Positions 27,097-37,300 of a DNA stretch of 49,595 bases are shown here, piece after piece. The stretch lies in the NCBI RefSeq assembly GCF_023147505.1, contig NZ_JAHXPB010000012.1, positions 1 through 49,595 of the forward strand. The letters run 5' to 3'. The notes under the pieces are model-generated. The model did not search any database, had not been told where the DNA came from, and was given only the letters and a program-made list of their open reading frames with translations. This DNA comes from Brevundimonas sp. EYE_349. GTDB lineage: Bacteria > Pseudomonadota > Alphaproteobacteria > Caulobacterales > Caulobacteraceae. The position numbers and the translations under genes are program-made. The stretch's first letter is position 1. Each line of letters opens with the position of its first letter.

Positions 27097-27858
27097 ATGC
27101 GCGGCACATCGTTGATCCTGTCCCTGACCACGGCGACAGCCTTGTCCGCTGTCCTGGCGGCCTGCGGCGACAACCGACCGGCTGGGCCGGCCGAAACCTC
27201 GCCCGCCGTGTCCGAACCCGCCGCCGGCGTCCCGCCCCAGGCCGCGCCGGAAGCGACGGCGACGCCCCAGCAGCAGGCCGCGACCCCTGATGCGTCCACA
27301 GACGGCGGAATGCAGGGCGGGACCGACGACTGGCGCAAGATCGCCAAGCCTGATGACGCCTCAAACCTCGGCCGCATGGACCAGGCGTGGCGTCTGGCCC
27401 GCGCCGAGGCCGAGAAGGGGGGCTTCTCTCGTCAGGTCGAGGCCCTGGGACCGCTGGCCGATCCCAATGCGGGCCAAAGCGGCCGCCTTCAACCCGCGCC
27501 CGGAACCTACCGCTGCCGCACGATCAAGATGGGCAGCCGCGACGGGGGCGGTCTGGCCTATGTCGACTATCCCTGGTTCGCCTGTTCGGTCGAACTGACG
27601 GCGGGCGGCGATCTGATCCTGAGCAAGACCACCGGCTCGCAACGGACCCAGGGGCTGCTCTATCCCGACACGGACCGTCGCCTGGTCTATGTCGGCGCCC
27701 AGGCCTGGGGGGACGAGGCCCACTACCCCCGCTATGGCCAGACGGCCGAGCGCGACCAGCTGGGCGTGCTGGAGCGGATCGGTCAGAACCGCTGGCGTCT
27801 GGTCATCCCCTGGCCCAAGCAGGAGGCCAAGCTGGAGCTGCTGGAGATCGCGCGCTAG
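27097..27858 (+). CDS. DUF4893-type lipoprotein, copy 2
   Basis: 253 residues, paralogue of the preceding gene. Signal peptide with lipobox LAAC at about residues 20-23, then an Ala/Pro/Gln-rich spacer to about residue 75. The conserved domain repeats the pattern of copy 1: DQAWRLARAEAE, GTYRCRTIKMGS, YVDYPWFACSVE, KTTGSQRTQGLLYPDTDRR and RWRLVIPWPKQE. AAGGAG upstream supports the start. Tandem duplication with strong divergence outside the core suggests related but distinct jobs in the envelope. Confidence 0.8.
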   Translation: MRGTSLILSLTTATALSAVLAACGDNRPAGPAETSPAVSEPAAGVPPQAAPEATATPQQQAATPDASTDGGMQGGTDDWRKIAKPDDASNLGRMDQAWRLARAEAEKGGFSRQVEALGPLADPNAGQSGRLQPAPGTYRCRTIKMGSRDGGGLAYVDYPWFACSVELTAGGDLILSKTTGSQRTQGLLYPDTDRRLVYVGAQAWGDEAHYPRYGQTAERDQLGVLERIGQNRWRLVIPWPKQEAKLELLEIAR

Positions 27859-27893
27859 GTCAACGGACCTGCATTCGGCATGGGCTCCGGGTT

Positions 27894-27933
27894 CGTCATT
27901 CCGGTGTCGTCCTTCGGACGCCCCGGAATGACG
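27894..27933. repeat. Intergenic palindromic element, copy 1
   Basis: CGTCATTCCGG (27894-27904) pairs perfectly with CCGGAATGACG (27923-27933), with a smaller TTCG-containing hairpin inside. The same outer arms occur at 41865-41905. This is a dispersed repeat. It lies between convergent genes and may also end transcripts. Confidence 0.8.
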
Positions 27934-27979
27934 TTATCGGCTCGAGTTTCGATCACACTAAGCCCGGCAAGGTCGCCTA

Positions 27980-28435
27980 TCAGCGCGCCCCGGTCGCACG
28001 GGCGATCGCGGCGCGCATCCCTTCGGCGTGAAGGGCGCCGGAGGGGGCGATCTTGGTGTTGGGCGTCTCGGCCGGGCCGGTGTTGGCGGTGCGGTCGTCC
28101 GGCCCGGTCCAGCGGGGCGTTTCGGCCTTTCGCGCCACGGCCTCGCGCAGGTTGGCGGCGGCGGATCGGCCGTCCTCGCGCGCCGCCATTTCGTCGGCGA
28201 CGCGGGCGATCGCCTCGGTCAGTATCTCCTTCTTGTCGCGCGCGCCCGTATCCGGGCCTTCGCGGCCGTCGCGCACACGCGTTCGAATCTGACGCTGCAC
28301 CCGGTCGCGACGCGCCCGCAGCCGGCCGATCAGGTCGCGCAGCTCGGCCGGGCCCTGGTCGGTCAGGGCCTTGGACTGCTCCACCATCTGCGCTTCATCG
28401 CGGTCGAGCGCGCGGGGGTTCTGGGTCTTGGACAT
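27980..28435 (-). CDS. Small charged helical protein, unknown function
   Basis: 151 residues, rich in Arg, Ala, Asp and Glu, with few hydrophobics and no signal peptide. Residues about 10-60 (EAQMVEQSKALTDQGPAELRDLIGRLRARRDRVQRQIRTRVRD) form a likely coiled coil. The tail is proline-rich and loosely structured. An AAGGGA Shine-Dalgarno eight bases before the ATG supports the start. The phase pattern is that of a real gene, and it stands between two gene blocks without operon partners. I do not recognise a family. Confidence 0.75.
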   Translation of the reverse strand: MSKTQNPRALDRDEAQMVEQSKALTDQGPAELRDLIGRLRARRDRVQRQIRTRVRDGREGPDTGARDKKEILTEAIARVADEMAAREDGRSAAANLREAVARKAETPRWTGPDDRTANTGPAETPNTKIAPSGALHAEGMRAAIARATGAR

Positions 28436-28540
28436 GACGGTCTCCCTTCGGGTTGATGGGAAGACAGCGCCCGGCCCCCGGGCCCGTTCCGGCTTTGCGA
28501 CCCTGGGTCACAGGGCCGACCGGCGACCCTCAGGCCCGCG

Positions 28541-30193
28541 TCATACCCGTGTCAGGCGCAGGTCCTGATAGTCGTAGCTGAAGTCGATGTCGGGGCTGAC
28601 GCCCTTCATCGTCGCCGTCGCGGGACGGGCCGTCTGGATGGCGAAGGTGATGAAGGCGTCCTCCTCGCGCTTGTCCGGGAAACGAGTGCGGAAGGTCTCG
28701 CCGTCGTACGGCTCCAGCCAGCCCTGAAGCGCAGGCGTGTGGGTGAAGCGCAGCCATAGGCCGCTTTTTCTGTTGCGACCCCGGCCCTGGGTGCGCGGTT
28801 CGATGACGATGTCGCCGTACCAGGGGTCGCGCCAGGTCCCGGCGTAGGCGTCCAGCGGCATGGCGGGCGGGGCGCCGGCGCGCTGCTTGGCGTCGATCTC
28901 GATGGCGGCCGCCTGGGACTTGGCCTCGCCCTCGGCCTCCTGCTTCTTGGAATCGGCGATCCAGTCGACGTCCACCTTACCCATGCAAAGGTCGGAAATC
29001 CCCGAGCGCAGGGCGCGCAGCAGGAAGCTTTCCTCCGCATTGGAGAAGATGCAGAAGCCGGTCTTGCGGCCGGGGATCAGCACAGTCGCCGAAATCCCGC
29101 CGGGCGATCCGCCGCCGTGGCTGGCGATCCGCTCGCCGCGATAGTCCTGGACCTGCAGACCCATGGCGTAGGTCGAGGCGATGGCCCGGTTCGGCAGTTC
29201 CGCCGTCGGCCCCGGCGACGATCCGACGATGATGTTGGGCCGGTACATCTCGCGTGCGGCGTCTTCGGAGAACAGGCGCGAACCGTCCGGCAGCCTGCCT
29301 TCGTTCAGGCGCACGGCGATCCATTTGGCCCAGTCGGCCGGGGTGGTGCAGATGCCGCCCGCCGCCGCCGCCGAATCCCAGTTCCAGACCTCGGCGATGG
29401 ACTGGGCGATCTGAACCATCGGCCCGTGGGTGCGCAGCGGCGGTCCGACGCGGGCGTGGGGCAGGGCGGACCTGGCGGGGTCGGCCAGACGCGCCAGCGG
29501 CACGGTCTCAGTCATGCCCACCTTGTCCAGGATGCGAGTCTGGATGAAGGCCTCCCAGGTCATGCCCGACACCGCCTCCAGCACCGCGCCCGCCACCACG
29601 AACATCAGGTTGCAGTAGTGATATCGCGCCCGGAGCCCGTCCTCGATCGGCACGAAGGCGGCCTGGGCCACCACCTCGGCGCGTGTGCGGTCGCTGTTGG
29701 GCCAGAACAGCAGGTCGCCGGCGCCCAGGCCGAACCCAGCCCGGTGGCTGAGGGTGTCGCGCACCGTGATGTGGTCGCCGATATAGGGGTCGGACAGTTT
29801 GAAGTCGGGCAGATAGGCTTTGACGGGTTCGTCCCATTTCACCCTGCCCTCGTCGACCAGAATGGCCAGGGCGGCGGCGGTGACGTTCTTGGTGTTGGAC
29901 GCGATGGCGAACACCGTATGCTCGTCGGCCCGCGTCGGCTTGCCCTGAACCTTGACGCCGTATCCCCGCGCCAGGACGGTCGCTCCGTCCTTGACCACGG
30001 CGACGCCCAGCGCCGGCTGATCGGGCCAGGCCGCCATGCATTTCGCCACATAGGCGTCCACCGCCTGAGCCAGCGCGGCGTCGTCGTTCGCCGCCGGCGT
30101 CTGAGCCTCCGCTCGTGCGAACGCCGGCTGCGCCGCCAGCGCTGCGGCGCCCCCCGAAGCGAACAGGGACCGGCGCGAAAGGCGAATGGACAT
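28541..30193 (-). CDS. Tat-exported serine hydrolase, class C beta-lactamase-like
   Basis: 550 residues from MSIRLSRRSLFASG, a twin-arginine signal peptide cut near AFA-RAE; the longer frame start is not signal-like. The beta-lactamase/DD-peptidase fold has Ser99 in SNTK (S-x-x-K, 99-102), Tyr193-x-Asn195 (YCN) and an HGG motif (SHGGGSPGG) in place of KTG. From about residue 430 a beta-rich lipocalin-like C-terminal domain follows (YAGTWRDPWYGDIVIEPR). Such periplasmic enzymes cleave peptides, esters or D-amino-acid amides. It is not evidence of drug resistance by itself. It stands upstream of nothing; the BCCT gene precedes it on the same strand. Confidence 0.9.
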   Translation of the reverse strand: MSIRLSRRSLFASGGAAALAAQPAFARAEAQTPAANDDAALAQAVDAYVAKCMAAWPDQPALGVAVVKDGATVLARGYGVKVQGKPTRADEHTVFAIASNTKNVTAAALAILVDEGRVKWDEPVKAYLPDFKLSDPYIGDHITVRDTLSHRAGFGLGAGDLLFWPNSDRTRAEVVAQAAFVPIEDGLRARYHYCNLMFVVAGAVLEAVSGMTWEAFIQTRILDKVGMTETVPLARLADPARSALPHARVGPPLRTHGPMVQIAQSIAEVWNWDSAAAAGGICTTPADWAKWIAVRLNEGRLPDGSRLFSEDAAREMYRPNIIVGSSPGPTAELPNRAIASTYAMGLQVQDYRGERIASHGGGSPGGISATVLIPGRKTGFCIFSNAEESFLLRALRSGISDLCMGKVDVDWIADSKKQEAEGEAKSQAAAIEIDAKQRAGAPPAMPLDAYAGTWRDPWYGDIVIEPRTQGRGRNRKSGLWLRFTHTPALQGWLEPYDGETFRTRFPDKREEDAFITFAIQTARPATATMKGVSPDIDFSYDYQDLRLTRV

Positions 30194-30239
30194 GGCGAAC
30201 TCCGACGAAGACCCCGCGACGCTAGCGCCCCACATCGGC

Positions 30240-32141
30240 TTACGCCAGTCGCCAGCCCTGCAGCTTGTCCAGGACGTCGGCGACGATCTGGCTATGGGTG
30301 AAGCCGGTGATGTCGTGGGGGCGTTCGCCGGCGCCGGTCTGGGCGGTCAGGCGCCATTCCAGAGGGCGCCGGCCGACGGGGGCGTCGCGCTGGGTGATGG
30401 CGGGACGGGCGCGGGATCGGGCGCCCAGCCGATACATGAACACCCGGTCGGCGTGACGGATCGTCAGCCAGGCGGCGGCGTCGTCGCGACCGATCTCGGC
30501 GTCGGAATCCTCGGCGCCCAGGGCGGCGTAGACCGTCTCGAGCGCGGGCAGGCCCTGGCGTTCGATCTCCTTTAGGATGTCGCTGAGGCTGGCCGGCGTC
30601 ATGATCCGCTTCAGCTGTTGCGTCAGGGGCGCGGCCTCGGTGGTCAGGGTCTCGCCGCTCAGGTCGGCGTTCATCTGACGGAACAGGCCGAAGACCAACA
30701 GGATCATGATGATGCAGAAGGGCAGGGCGGCCACCAGGGTCGCGGCCTGCAAGGCCCCTAGGCCGCCGGCCAGCAGCAGCAGGGCCGCCGCCGCCCCCTG
30801 CATCACGCACCAGTAGATCCGCTGCCAGCGTGGGGTGTCGTCCGCCCCCCCCGAGGCCAGGGTGTCGATCACCAGAGAGCCTGAATCCGCCGAGGTCACG
30901 AAAAAGACCCCCACCAGCAGGATCGCCAGGGTCGAGGTGAACAGCGTGCCCGGAAGCTGTTCGAAGAAGTGGAACATGGCCGTGGACAGATCGGCCTGCA
31001 CCGCCTGGGAAATCGCGCCAGCCGCCTGGCCCATGTCATAGGCCATGGCCGTATTGCCGAAGACCGTCATCCACAGGAAGGTGAAGCCGGTCGGCACCAG
31101 CAGCACGCCCACCACGAATTCGCGCACCGTGCGCCCGCGCGAGATGCGGGCGATGAACATGCCCACGAACGGCGACCAGGCGATCCACCAGGCCCAGTAG
31201 AACAGGGTCCAGTCCGCCATCCAGGCCCGCGGCTCATAGGCGTAGAGGGTGAAGGTGCGCTGGAAGAAGTGGTCCAGATACAGGCCGAAATTCTGCACCA
31301 GCGCACGCAGCAGGAACAGGGTCGGCCCCGCGAACAGGACGAACAGCATCAGACAGACCGCCAGGATCAGGTTCAGCTCCGACAGCCGGCGCACGCCTTT
31401 CTCCACGCCCGACAGCACCGACAGGGTCGCGATCCCCATAACCGCCACGATCAGTCCGACCTGGATCAGCACCGTGTTGGGAATGCCGAACACATAGTTC
31501 AGGCCCGCCGCCATCTGCGCCACGCCCAGCCCCAGCGAGGTGGCGATGCCGAACAGGGTGCCGCAGATGGCGAAGATGTCGACCGCATCGCCGATCGGCC
31601 CGTTGATCCGCCTGCCCAGCAGGGGGAACAGGCCCGACCGCATGGTCAGGGGCAGGCCCTTCCGGTGCGCGAAATAGGCCAGGCTGAGTCCAACGACCGC
31701 ATAGATGGCCCAGGCGTGGACGCCCCAATGGGTGAAGGTGATGACCATGGCCTCGCGCGCGGCCTTGACCGTGCCGGGCGCCTCGTCGGGCGGGGCGATA
31801 TAGTGCTGCACCGGCTCGGCGACGGCGAAATACATCAGGCCGATGCCCATGCCCGCCGCGAACAGCATGGCCAGCCACGACAGATAGGGGAAGTCGGGAT
31901 CGGCGTCGTCCGGCCCCAGTTTCAGCCGCCCGGTCGGCCCGACCGCCAGCCAAACCACAGCCCCCAGAAAGCCCGCCACGGCCGCGACGTAGAACCAGCC
32001 GAAGGTGTCGATCACCCAGGCCTGGGCGTGTCCGAAGATCAGGTCCGAGGTGTTGGGCGCAACCAGCGTCATCAGCGGCAGGACGCCCGCGATGGCGCTG
32101 GCGCCCCAGAACACGCGGGGGTTCATCTTTGTGGTCAGCAT
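30240..32141 (-). CDS. BCCT-family transporter (betaine/choline/carnitine)
   Basis: 633 residues from MLTTKMNPRVFWG; the upstream frame to 32378 overlaps another gene and lacks coding pattern. Twelve helices with family signatures: GMGIGLMYFAVAEPVQHY in helix 3 and FYWAWWIAWSPFVGMFIARISRGR in helix 8, the tryptophan-rich substrate box. The hydrophilic C-terminus of about 130 residues is long, as in BetT-type carriers where it senses osmotic state. It probably imports choline or betaine with protons or sodium as osmoprotectant. Substrate assignment by family only. It is divergent from a TonB-dependent receptor with 148 bases between. Confidence 0.92.
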   Translation of the reverse strand: MLTTKMNPRVFWGASAIAGVLPLMTLVAPNTSDLIFGHAQAWVIDTFGWFYVAAVAGFLGAVVWLAVGPTGRLKLGPDDADPDFPYLSWLAMLFAAGMGIGLMYFAVAEPVQHYIAPPDEAPGTVKAAREAMVITFTHWGVHAWAIYAVVGLSLAYFAHRKGLPLTMRSGLFPLLGRRINGPIGDAVDIFAICGTLFGIATSLGLGVAQMAAGLNYVFGIPNTVLIQVGLIVAVMGIATLSVLSGVEKGVRRLSELNLILAVCLMLFVLFAGPTLFLLRALVQNFGLYLDHFFQRTFTLYAYEPRAWMADWTLFYWAWWIAWSPFVGMFIARISRGRTVREFVVGVLLVPTGFTFLWMTVFGNTAMAYDMGQAAGAISQAVQADLSTAMFHFFEQLPGTLFTSTLAILLVGVFFVTSADSGSLVIDTLASGGADDTPRWQRIYWCVMQGAAAALLLLAGGLGALQAATLVAALPFCIIMILLVFGLFRQMNADLSGETLTTEAAPLTQQLKRIMTPASLSDILKEIERQGLPALETVYAALGAEDSDAEIGRDDAAAWLTIRHADRVFMYRLGARSRARPAITQRDAPVGRRPLEWRLTAQTGAGERPHDITGFTHSQIVADVLDKLQGWRLA

Positions 32142-32289
32142 CGCGCCAAAGCGTATGGCGACGCTGACGGTTCCCCAAGCTTGGCCACGCGGCCGCCTTG
32201 TCGATGAAAAAGATGTAACTCGGGCGCGCGGGCGCCGCCTGATAGTTGCGAAAAGATAGGCGGCGCGGAAACGCCGTAGGGGGACGTCA

Positions 32290-34569
32290 ATGTCGATCAT
32301 CAAACTCGCGCCCGTGGTCGGCGCTGTCCTGGCCCTGCCCGCCGGCGCGGCCCTAGCCCAGACCCCGGCGGCCGCCACGCCGCCTGCACAGGCCCAAGCT
32401 CCGGCCCAAACTCCGGCTCAGTCTCGGGAACAGACCCCGCCCGCCCCGCCGACCGCCAACGACCAGAAGGCCCCCGCCGCTGTGGGCGACGTCGTGGTCA
32501 ACGCCCGCGCCGCGGACGTCCGCACCTCCATCGATTCCATCAGCTACAGCCTGGCCAACGACCTGCAGGCCACGACCGGCAGCCTGGCCGACGCCCTGCG
32601 CAACGTGCCTTCCGTCGATGTTGACCCGGAAGGCAATGTCTCCCTGCGCGGCGACGCCAATGTGACTATTCTGGTGGACGGCCGTCCGTCCGGCATCCTG
32701 ACCGGCCCCGGTCGCGGCCAGGCGCTGATCCAGTTGCCCGCCAGCCAGTATGCGCGCATCGAGGTGATGACCAATCCGTCCGCCGCCTACAGCCCCGAAG
32801 GCTCGGGCGGGGTCATCAATCTGATCACCAAGCCCACGGCGCCCAAGCCGGGCACCCAGACGACCGGCTCGTTGCGCGTCAACGTCGGCGACAACGGCCG
32901 CTGGAACACCGGCCTCAGCGGTTCGTATCAGAAGGACCGTCTGACCCTGTCGGGCGACTTCAGCTACCGCGCCGATCCCACCGACATCACCATCCTGCGC
33001 CAGCGCGATCAGCGCGATCCGATCACCGGCGCCACGGTTTCGACCACGCGGATGGATCAGGACGTCGCCTCCGAGCAGAACGGCGCCTTCGGCCGCCTGA
33101 CCGCCGAATACAAGTTGGACGACAAGACCCAGCTGACCGGCGAACTGCGTGGCGTCGCCTTCGATGGAAGCGGCGCGGGCGGCGGCCTGTTCGAGACACG
33201 CGACGCCAGTGGCGCGGTGACCAGCAGCTATCGCCGCGACGGCGCCTCGGACTTCGACTTCGCCAACTGGGGCGTCACCGCCCGCGTGCTGCGCCGCTTT
33301 GACGATGCGGGTCACGAATGGTCCAACGAGCTGCGCTATGACAAGAACAGCAACGACAGCTCGGGTCTCGCCGTCACCGACTATCTGATCCCGGCCGGTC
33401 AGGCGCTGTACGAACGCACCGCCAACGCCACCGATCAGGTCAACTGGGGCTTCACCAGCGCCTACACCCGTCCGCTGTCGACCGGCGGCAAGCTGCGTCT
33501 GGGGTACGAGCTGAACGACCAGCGCCCGGAACAGCGCACCGACTTCCTGCGCGGCCCGTCCGAGGCGGCGGTGGTCCCGGTTCCGGCCCTGAACAATCGG
33601 TTCGAGGCGCGCCAGACGGTCCACGCCCTCTACACCACCTATGAGCGGCCTCTGGGCGAGAAGCTGTCCGGCCAGCTGGGTCTGCGGCTGGAGCGGGCTG
33701 ACATCCGGATCGAGGATCTGACCGGCGGGGCCGCGGCGTCCCAGGACTATTTCCGGGCCTATCCGACCGCCCATCTGCAGTATCAGCTGAACCCCGAACA
33801 AACCCTGCGCGCCAGCTATTCGCGCCGCATCCAGCGGCCCCAGCCCAGCCAGCTGAATCCCTTCGTCTCCTATCAGGACCCGCTGAACCGGCGGTCCGGC
33901 AATCCCGACCTGCAGCCGCAGGAGACGGATTCGTTCGAGGCCATGTGGCAGATGCGGAAGGGCCAGAGCTTCTATCAGGCCACCGCCTATCTGCGCGACA
34001 CCGACAAGGCCTTCACCGACGTGGCGACCGACATCGGCGGCGGGGTCCTGCTGACCCGGCCAGAGAACCTGGGGTCGCGCCGCGACATCGGCCTGGAGTT
34101 GACGGCCAACGGCCGCCTGCACCCGACCCTGCGCTACAACGCCAGCATCAACGTCTTCCGTCAGGAGATCGACGCCGGGGCCGTGGCGGGCGGCGGCGAC
34201 CGCGAGTCCACCCTGGCCAGCGGCCGTCTCAGTCTGAACTGGCAGCCGACGACCAAGGACTTCGTCCAGCTGAGCGGCTTCTGGCAGGGCGACAGCCTGT
34301 TGGCCCAGGGCACGCGCGAGGCCGGCGGCATGGTCAATCTGGGCTATCGCAGAAAGCTCAGCGACACCCTGTCGTTCAACTTCACCGGCCGCGACCTGTT
34401 CAACTCGTTCAGCAACACGACCGTCTATGACACGCCGCTGTTCAGCGAGCGGAACGAGCAGAAGATCAAGCTGCGCGCCTTCTATGTCGGCCTGACCTGG
34501 AACTTCGGCGGCGGCCAGCGTCGCCAGCCCGAACAGTTCGACTTCTCGACCGGCCCGTCGGGCGGTTGA
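32290..34569 (+). CDS. TonB-dependent receptor with OMP_b-brl-type barrel
   Basis: 759 residues. Signal peptide (MSIIKLAPVVGAVLALPAGAALA) then a Gln/Pro/Ala-rich spacer to about residue 65. The plug domain (about 68-180) includes LADALRNVPSVDVDPEGNVSLRGD, VTILVDGRPSG and SGGVINLITKP. The barrel matches the outer-membrane beta-barrel group, with YSRRIQRPQPSQLNPF and RSGNPDLQPQETDSFE. No carboxypeptidase-like N-terminal domain. Unlike the receptor at 2429, its upstream region has no Pho-like repeat. The ligand is unknown. The final residues are not a standard aromatic end (DFSTGPSGG); a short tail follows the last strand. Confidence 0.9.
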   Translation: MSIIKLAPVVGAVLALPAGAALAQTPAAATPPAQAQAPAQTPAQSREQTPPAPPTANDQKAPAAVGDVVVNARAADVRTSIDSISYSLANDLQATTGSLADALRNVPSVDVDPEGNVSLRGDANVTILVDGRPSGILTGPGRGQALIQLPASQYARIEVMTNPSAAYSPEGSGGVINLITKPTAPKPGTQTTGSLRVNVGDNGRWNTGLSGSYQKDRLTLSGDFSYRADPTDITILRQRDQRDPITGATVSTTRMDQDVASEQNGAFGRLTAEYKLDDKTQLTGELRGVAFDGSGAGGGLFETRDASGAVTSSYRRDGASDFDFANWGVTARVLRRFDDAGHEWSNELRYDKNSNDSSGLAVTDYLIPAGQALYERTANATDQVNWGFTSAYTRPLSTGGKLRLGYELNDQRPEQRTDFLRGPSEAAVVPVPALNNRFEARQTVHALYTTYERPLGEKLSGQLGLRLERADIRIEDLTGGAAASQDYFRAYPTAHLQYQLNPEQTLRASYSRRIQRPQPSQLNPFVSYQDPLNRRSGNPDLQPQETDSFEAMWQMRKGQSFYQATAYLRDTDKAFTDVATDIGGGVLLTRPENLGSRRDIGLELTANGRLHPTLRYNASINVFRQEIDAGAVAGGGDRESTLASGRLSLNWQPTTKDFVQLSGFWQGDSLLAQGTREAGGMVNLGYRRKLSDTLSFNFTGRDLFNSFSNTTVYDTPLFSERNEQKIKLRAFYVGLTWNFGGGQRRQPEQFDFSTGPSGG

Positions 34570-34609
34570 GGCCCCGCGCGGGCGGGCGAAAATCTCCGTC
34601 AGCCGACCC

Positions 34610-34637
34610 CTTGTGTGCCTCATCCGCCACACCATCT
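34610..34637 (+). promoter_or_regulatory. Heat-shock (sigma-32) promoter of clpB
   Basis: CTTGTGT (34610-34616), 13 bases, then CACCATCT (34630-34637). The classical sigma-32 pattern is CTTGAAA, 13-15 bases, CCCCATNT; the -10 part differs at one base. It lies 74 bases before the clpB start, as expected for a heat-shock chaperone. Confidence 0.7.
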
Positions 34638-34711
34638 CGGTTTCACAGACCCGCGTCGTCGCTTCCTGAAAGGGCGTCGCGGGCGGAAATCCACCTGATG
34701 AGGGGACACCG

Positions 34712-37300
34712 ATGAATCTCGAACTCTATTCCGACCGCGCCAAACAGGCCGTCCAGTCGGCACAGTCGCTGGCCTTGGCCCGCCGTCACCAGCAGTTCGC
34801 GCCCGAGCATCTGCTGAAGGTGCTGCTGGAGGAACGCGACGGCCTGGCGCGCAATCTGATCACGGCCGCCGGCGGCGACGCCCGCCGGGCCGAGGCCGAT
34901 GTCGAAACCGCCCTGAAGAAGCGCGCCCAGGTTTCGGGCGGGTCGGGCCAGCTCTATCTGGACGGCGACACCGCCCGCGTCTTCGCCGCCGCCGAGCAAG
35001 CTTCCAAATCGGCCGGGGACGCCTTCGTCACCACTGAACGCCTGCTGGCCGCGCTGGCCAAGGAAGGCGGGGTCGCCGCCGAGGTGCTGAAGGCCTCGGG
35101 CGTCACGGCCGACAAGCTGGACGCCGCCATCGCCGAGGTGAGGAAGGGCAAGACCGCCGACAGCGCGGGCGCCGAGGATGGCTATGACGCCCTGAAACGC
35201 TACGCCCGCGACCTGACCCTGGCCGCCCGCGACGGCAAGATCGACCCGGTCATCGGCCGCGACGAGGAAATCCGCCGCACCATCCAGGTCCTGGCCCGCC
35301 GCACCAAGAACAACCCCGTCCTGATCGGGGAACCCGGCGTCGGCAAGACCGCCATCGTCGAGGGCCTGGCCCTGCGCATCGTCAACGGAGACGTGCCCGA
35401 ATCCCTGCGCGACAAGACCGTCATGGCCCTGGACATGGGCAGCCTGATCGCAGGCGCCAAATACAGGGGCGAGTTCGAGGAGCGGCTGAAGTCCGTCTTG
35501 GCGGAAGTCTCCGCCGCCGAGGGGGGCGTCATCCTGTTCATCGACGAGATGCACACCCTGGTCGGGGCCGGTAAGGGCGACGGGGCGATGGATGCGTCGA
35601 ACCTGCTGAAGCCGGCCTTGGCGCGCGGCGAACTGCACTGCGTCGGCGCGACCACGCTGGATGAGTATCGCAAGCACGTGGAGAAGGACGCGGCCCTGGC
35701 CCGTCGCTTCCAGCCGGTCTTCGTCGCGGAGCCCACTGTTGAGGACACGGTGTCGATCCTGCGCGGACTGAAGGAGAAGTACGAGGTCCACCACGGGGTC
35801 CGCATCAGCGACAGCGCCATCGTCGCCGCCGCCACCCTGTCGAACCGCTACATCACCGACCGCTTCCTGCCGGACAAGGCCATCGACCTGATCGACGAGG
35901 CCGCCAGCCGCGTGCGCATGGCCGTGGACTCCAAGCCCGAGGCCCTGGACGAGATCGACCGCCGCCTGGTCCAGCTCAAGATCGAACGCGAGGCCCTGAA
36001 GAAGGAAACCGATACGGCGTCCAAAGCCCGTCTGGAGAAGCTGGAGGACGAGATCGCCGATCTGGAAGGCCAGTCCGACGATCTGACCACCCAGTGGAAG
36101 GCCGAAAAGGACAAGGTCGGCCAGGGCGCCCAGCTGCGCGAAACCCTGGACCGCCTGCGCCTGGAACTCGCCAACGCCCAGCGCGCCGGCGACTTAGGGA
36201 GGGCATCAGAGATCGCCTACGGTCAGATCCCCCAGATCGAAAAACAGCTCGAAGACGCCGAGGCGAACGAAACCAGCGGAAAAGGCCCTCTGACCCTCGA
36301 GGTCGTCGACGCCGAACAGATCGCCGCCGTCGTCAGCCGCTGGACCGGGGTGCCGGTCGACAAGATGCTGGAAGGCGAGCGCGAAAAACTGCTTCAGATG
36401 GAGACCGCGCTCGGCGGTCGCGTCGTCGGTCAGGACGAGGCTCTGGCCGCCGTCTCCGACGCCGTGCGCCGCGCCCGCGCCGGCCTGAACGACCCGAACC
36501 GTCCGCTCGGCAGCTTCCTGTTCCTGGGCCCGACCGGCGTGGGCAAGACCGAACTGACCAAGGCCCTGGCCGACTTCCTGTTCGACGACGAGGCGGCCAT
36601 CACCCGCCTGGATATGTCGGAATATATGGAGAAACACTCGGTCAGCCGCCTGATCGGCGCCCCTCCCGGCTATGTCGGCTATGACGAGGGCGGCGCCCTG
36701 ACCGAGGCCGTGCGTCGTCGCCCCTATCAGGTCGTCCTGTTCGACGAGGTCGAAAAGGCCCACCCCGACGTCTTCAACGTGCTGCTGCAAGTGCTGGACG
36801 ACGGCCGCCTGACGGACGGGCAGGGCCGAACCATCGACTTCCGCAATACCCTGATCATAATGACCTCCAACCTGGGCAGCCAGTATCTGGCCGATCAGGG
36901 CGAGGGCGATGATGTGGAGGCTGTGCGCCCCTTCGTCATGGAGGCCGTGCGCGCCCACTTCCGGCCCGAGTTCCTGAACCGGATCGACGAGATCATCCTG
37001 TTCCACCGCCTGGGCCGCGACCAGATGGGCGGCATCGTCCGCATCCAGCTGTCACGCTTCGAGAAACTGCTCGCCGACCGCCGCCTGACCCTGGACCTGG
37101 ACGACAGCGCCCTGGCCTGGCTCGCCGACCGCGGCTACGACCCCGCCTATGGCGCGCGGCCGCTGAAGCGGGTGATCCAGAAGGACCTGGTGGACCCGAT
37201 CGCGCGCAAGCTGCTGGCCGGCGAGATCGAGGACGGCGGGGTGATCGCCGTCACCGCTGGCGAGGGCGGATTGGAGATCGGGAAGATGCGGGTGCATTGA
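34712..37300 (+). CDS. clpB: ATP-dependent disaggregase ClpB
   Basis: 862 residues, family length. N-terminal Clp repeats (residues 1-145), first AAA+ module with Walker A GEPGVGKT (206-213), a middle coiled coil (about 400-525, [24 protein letters not shown]), and second AAA+ module with Walker A GPTGVGKT (606-613). It has no ClpP-binding IGF/L loop that I can see, consistent with disaggregation rather than proteolysis. ClpB works with DnaK to rescue aggregated proteins. Heat-shock promoter upstream. The stop is directly next to the stop of the convergent PIN gene. Confidence 0.98.
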   Translation: MNLELYSDRAKQAVQSAQSLALARRHQQFAPEHLLKVLLEERDGLARNLITAAGGDARRAEADVETALKKRAQVSGGSGQLYLDGDTARVFAAAEQASKSAGDAFVTTERLLAALAKEGGVAAEVLKASGVTADKLDAAIAEVRKGKTADSAGAEDGYDALKRYARDLTLAARDGKIDPVIGRDEEIRRTIQVLARRTKNNPVLIGEPGVGKTAIVEGLALRIVNGDVPESLRDKTVMALDMGSLIAGAKYRGEFEERLKSVLAEVSAAEGGVILFIDEMHTLVGAGKGDGAMDASNLLKPALARGELHCVGATTLDEYRKHVEKDAALARRFQPVFVAEPTVEDTVSILRGLKEKYEVHHGVRISDSAIVAAATLSNRYITDRFLPDKAIDLIDEAASRVRMAVDSKPEALDEIDRRLVQLKIEREALKKETDTASKARLEKLEDEIADLEGQSDDLTTQWKAEKDKVGQGAQLRETLDRLRLELANAQRAGDLGRASEIAYGQIPQIEKQLEDAEANETSGKGPLTLEVVDAEQIAAVVSRWTGVPVDKMLEGEREKLLQMETALGGRVVGQDEALAAVSDAVRRARAGLNDPNRPLGSFLFLGPTGVGKTELTKALADFLFDDEAAITRLDMSEYMEKHSVSRLIGAPPGYVGYDEGGALTEAVRRRPYQVVLFDEVEKAHPDVFNVLLQVLDDGRLTDGQGRTIDFRNTLIIMTSNLGSQYLADQGEGDDVEAVRPFVMEAVRAHFRPEFLNRIDEIILFHRLGRDQMGGIVRIQLSRFEKLLADRRLTLDLDDSALAWLADRGYDPAYGARPLKRVIQKDLVDPIARKLLAGEIEDGGVIAVTAGEGGLEIGKMRVH

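Noticed and set aside
32353..34635. 760-codon open frame on the minus strand
   Set aside because: Shadow of the second receptor; its Val/Gly/Ala/Gln mix is typical of antisense frames here.
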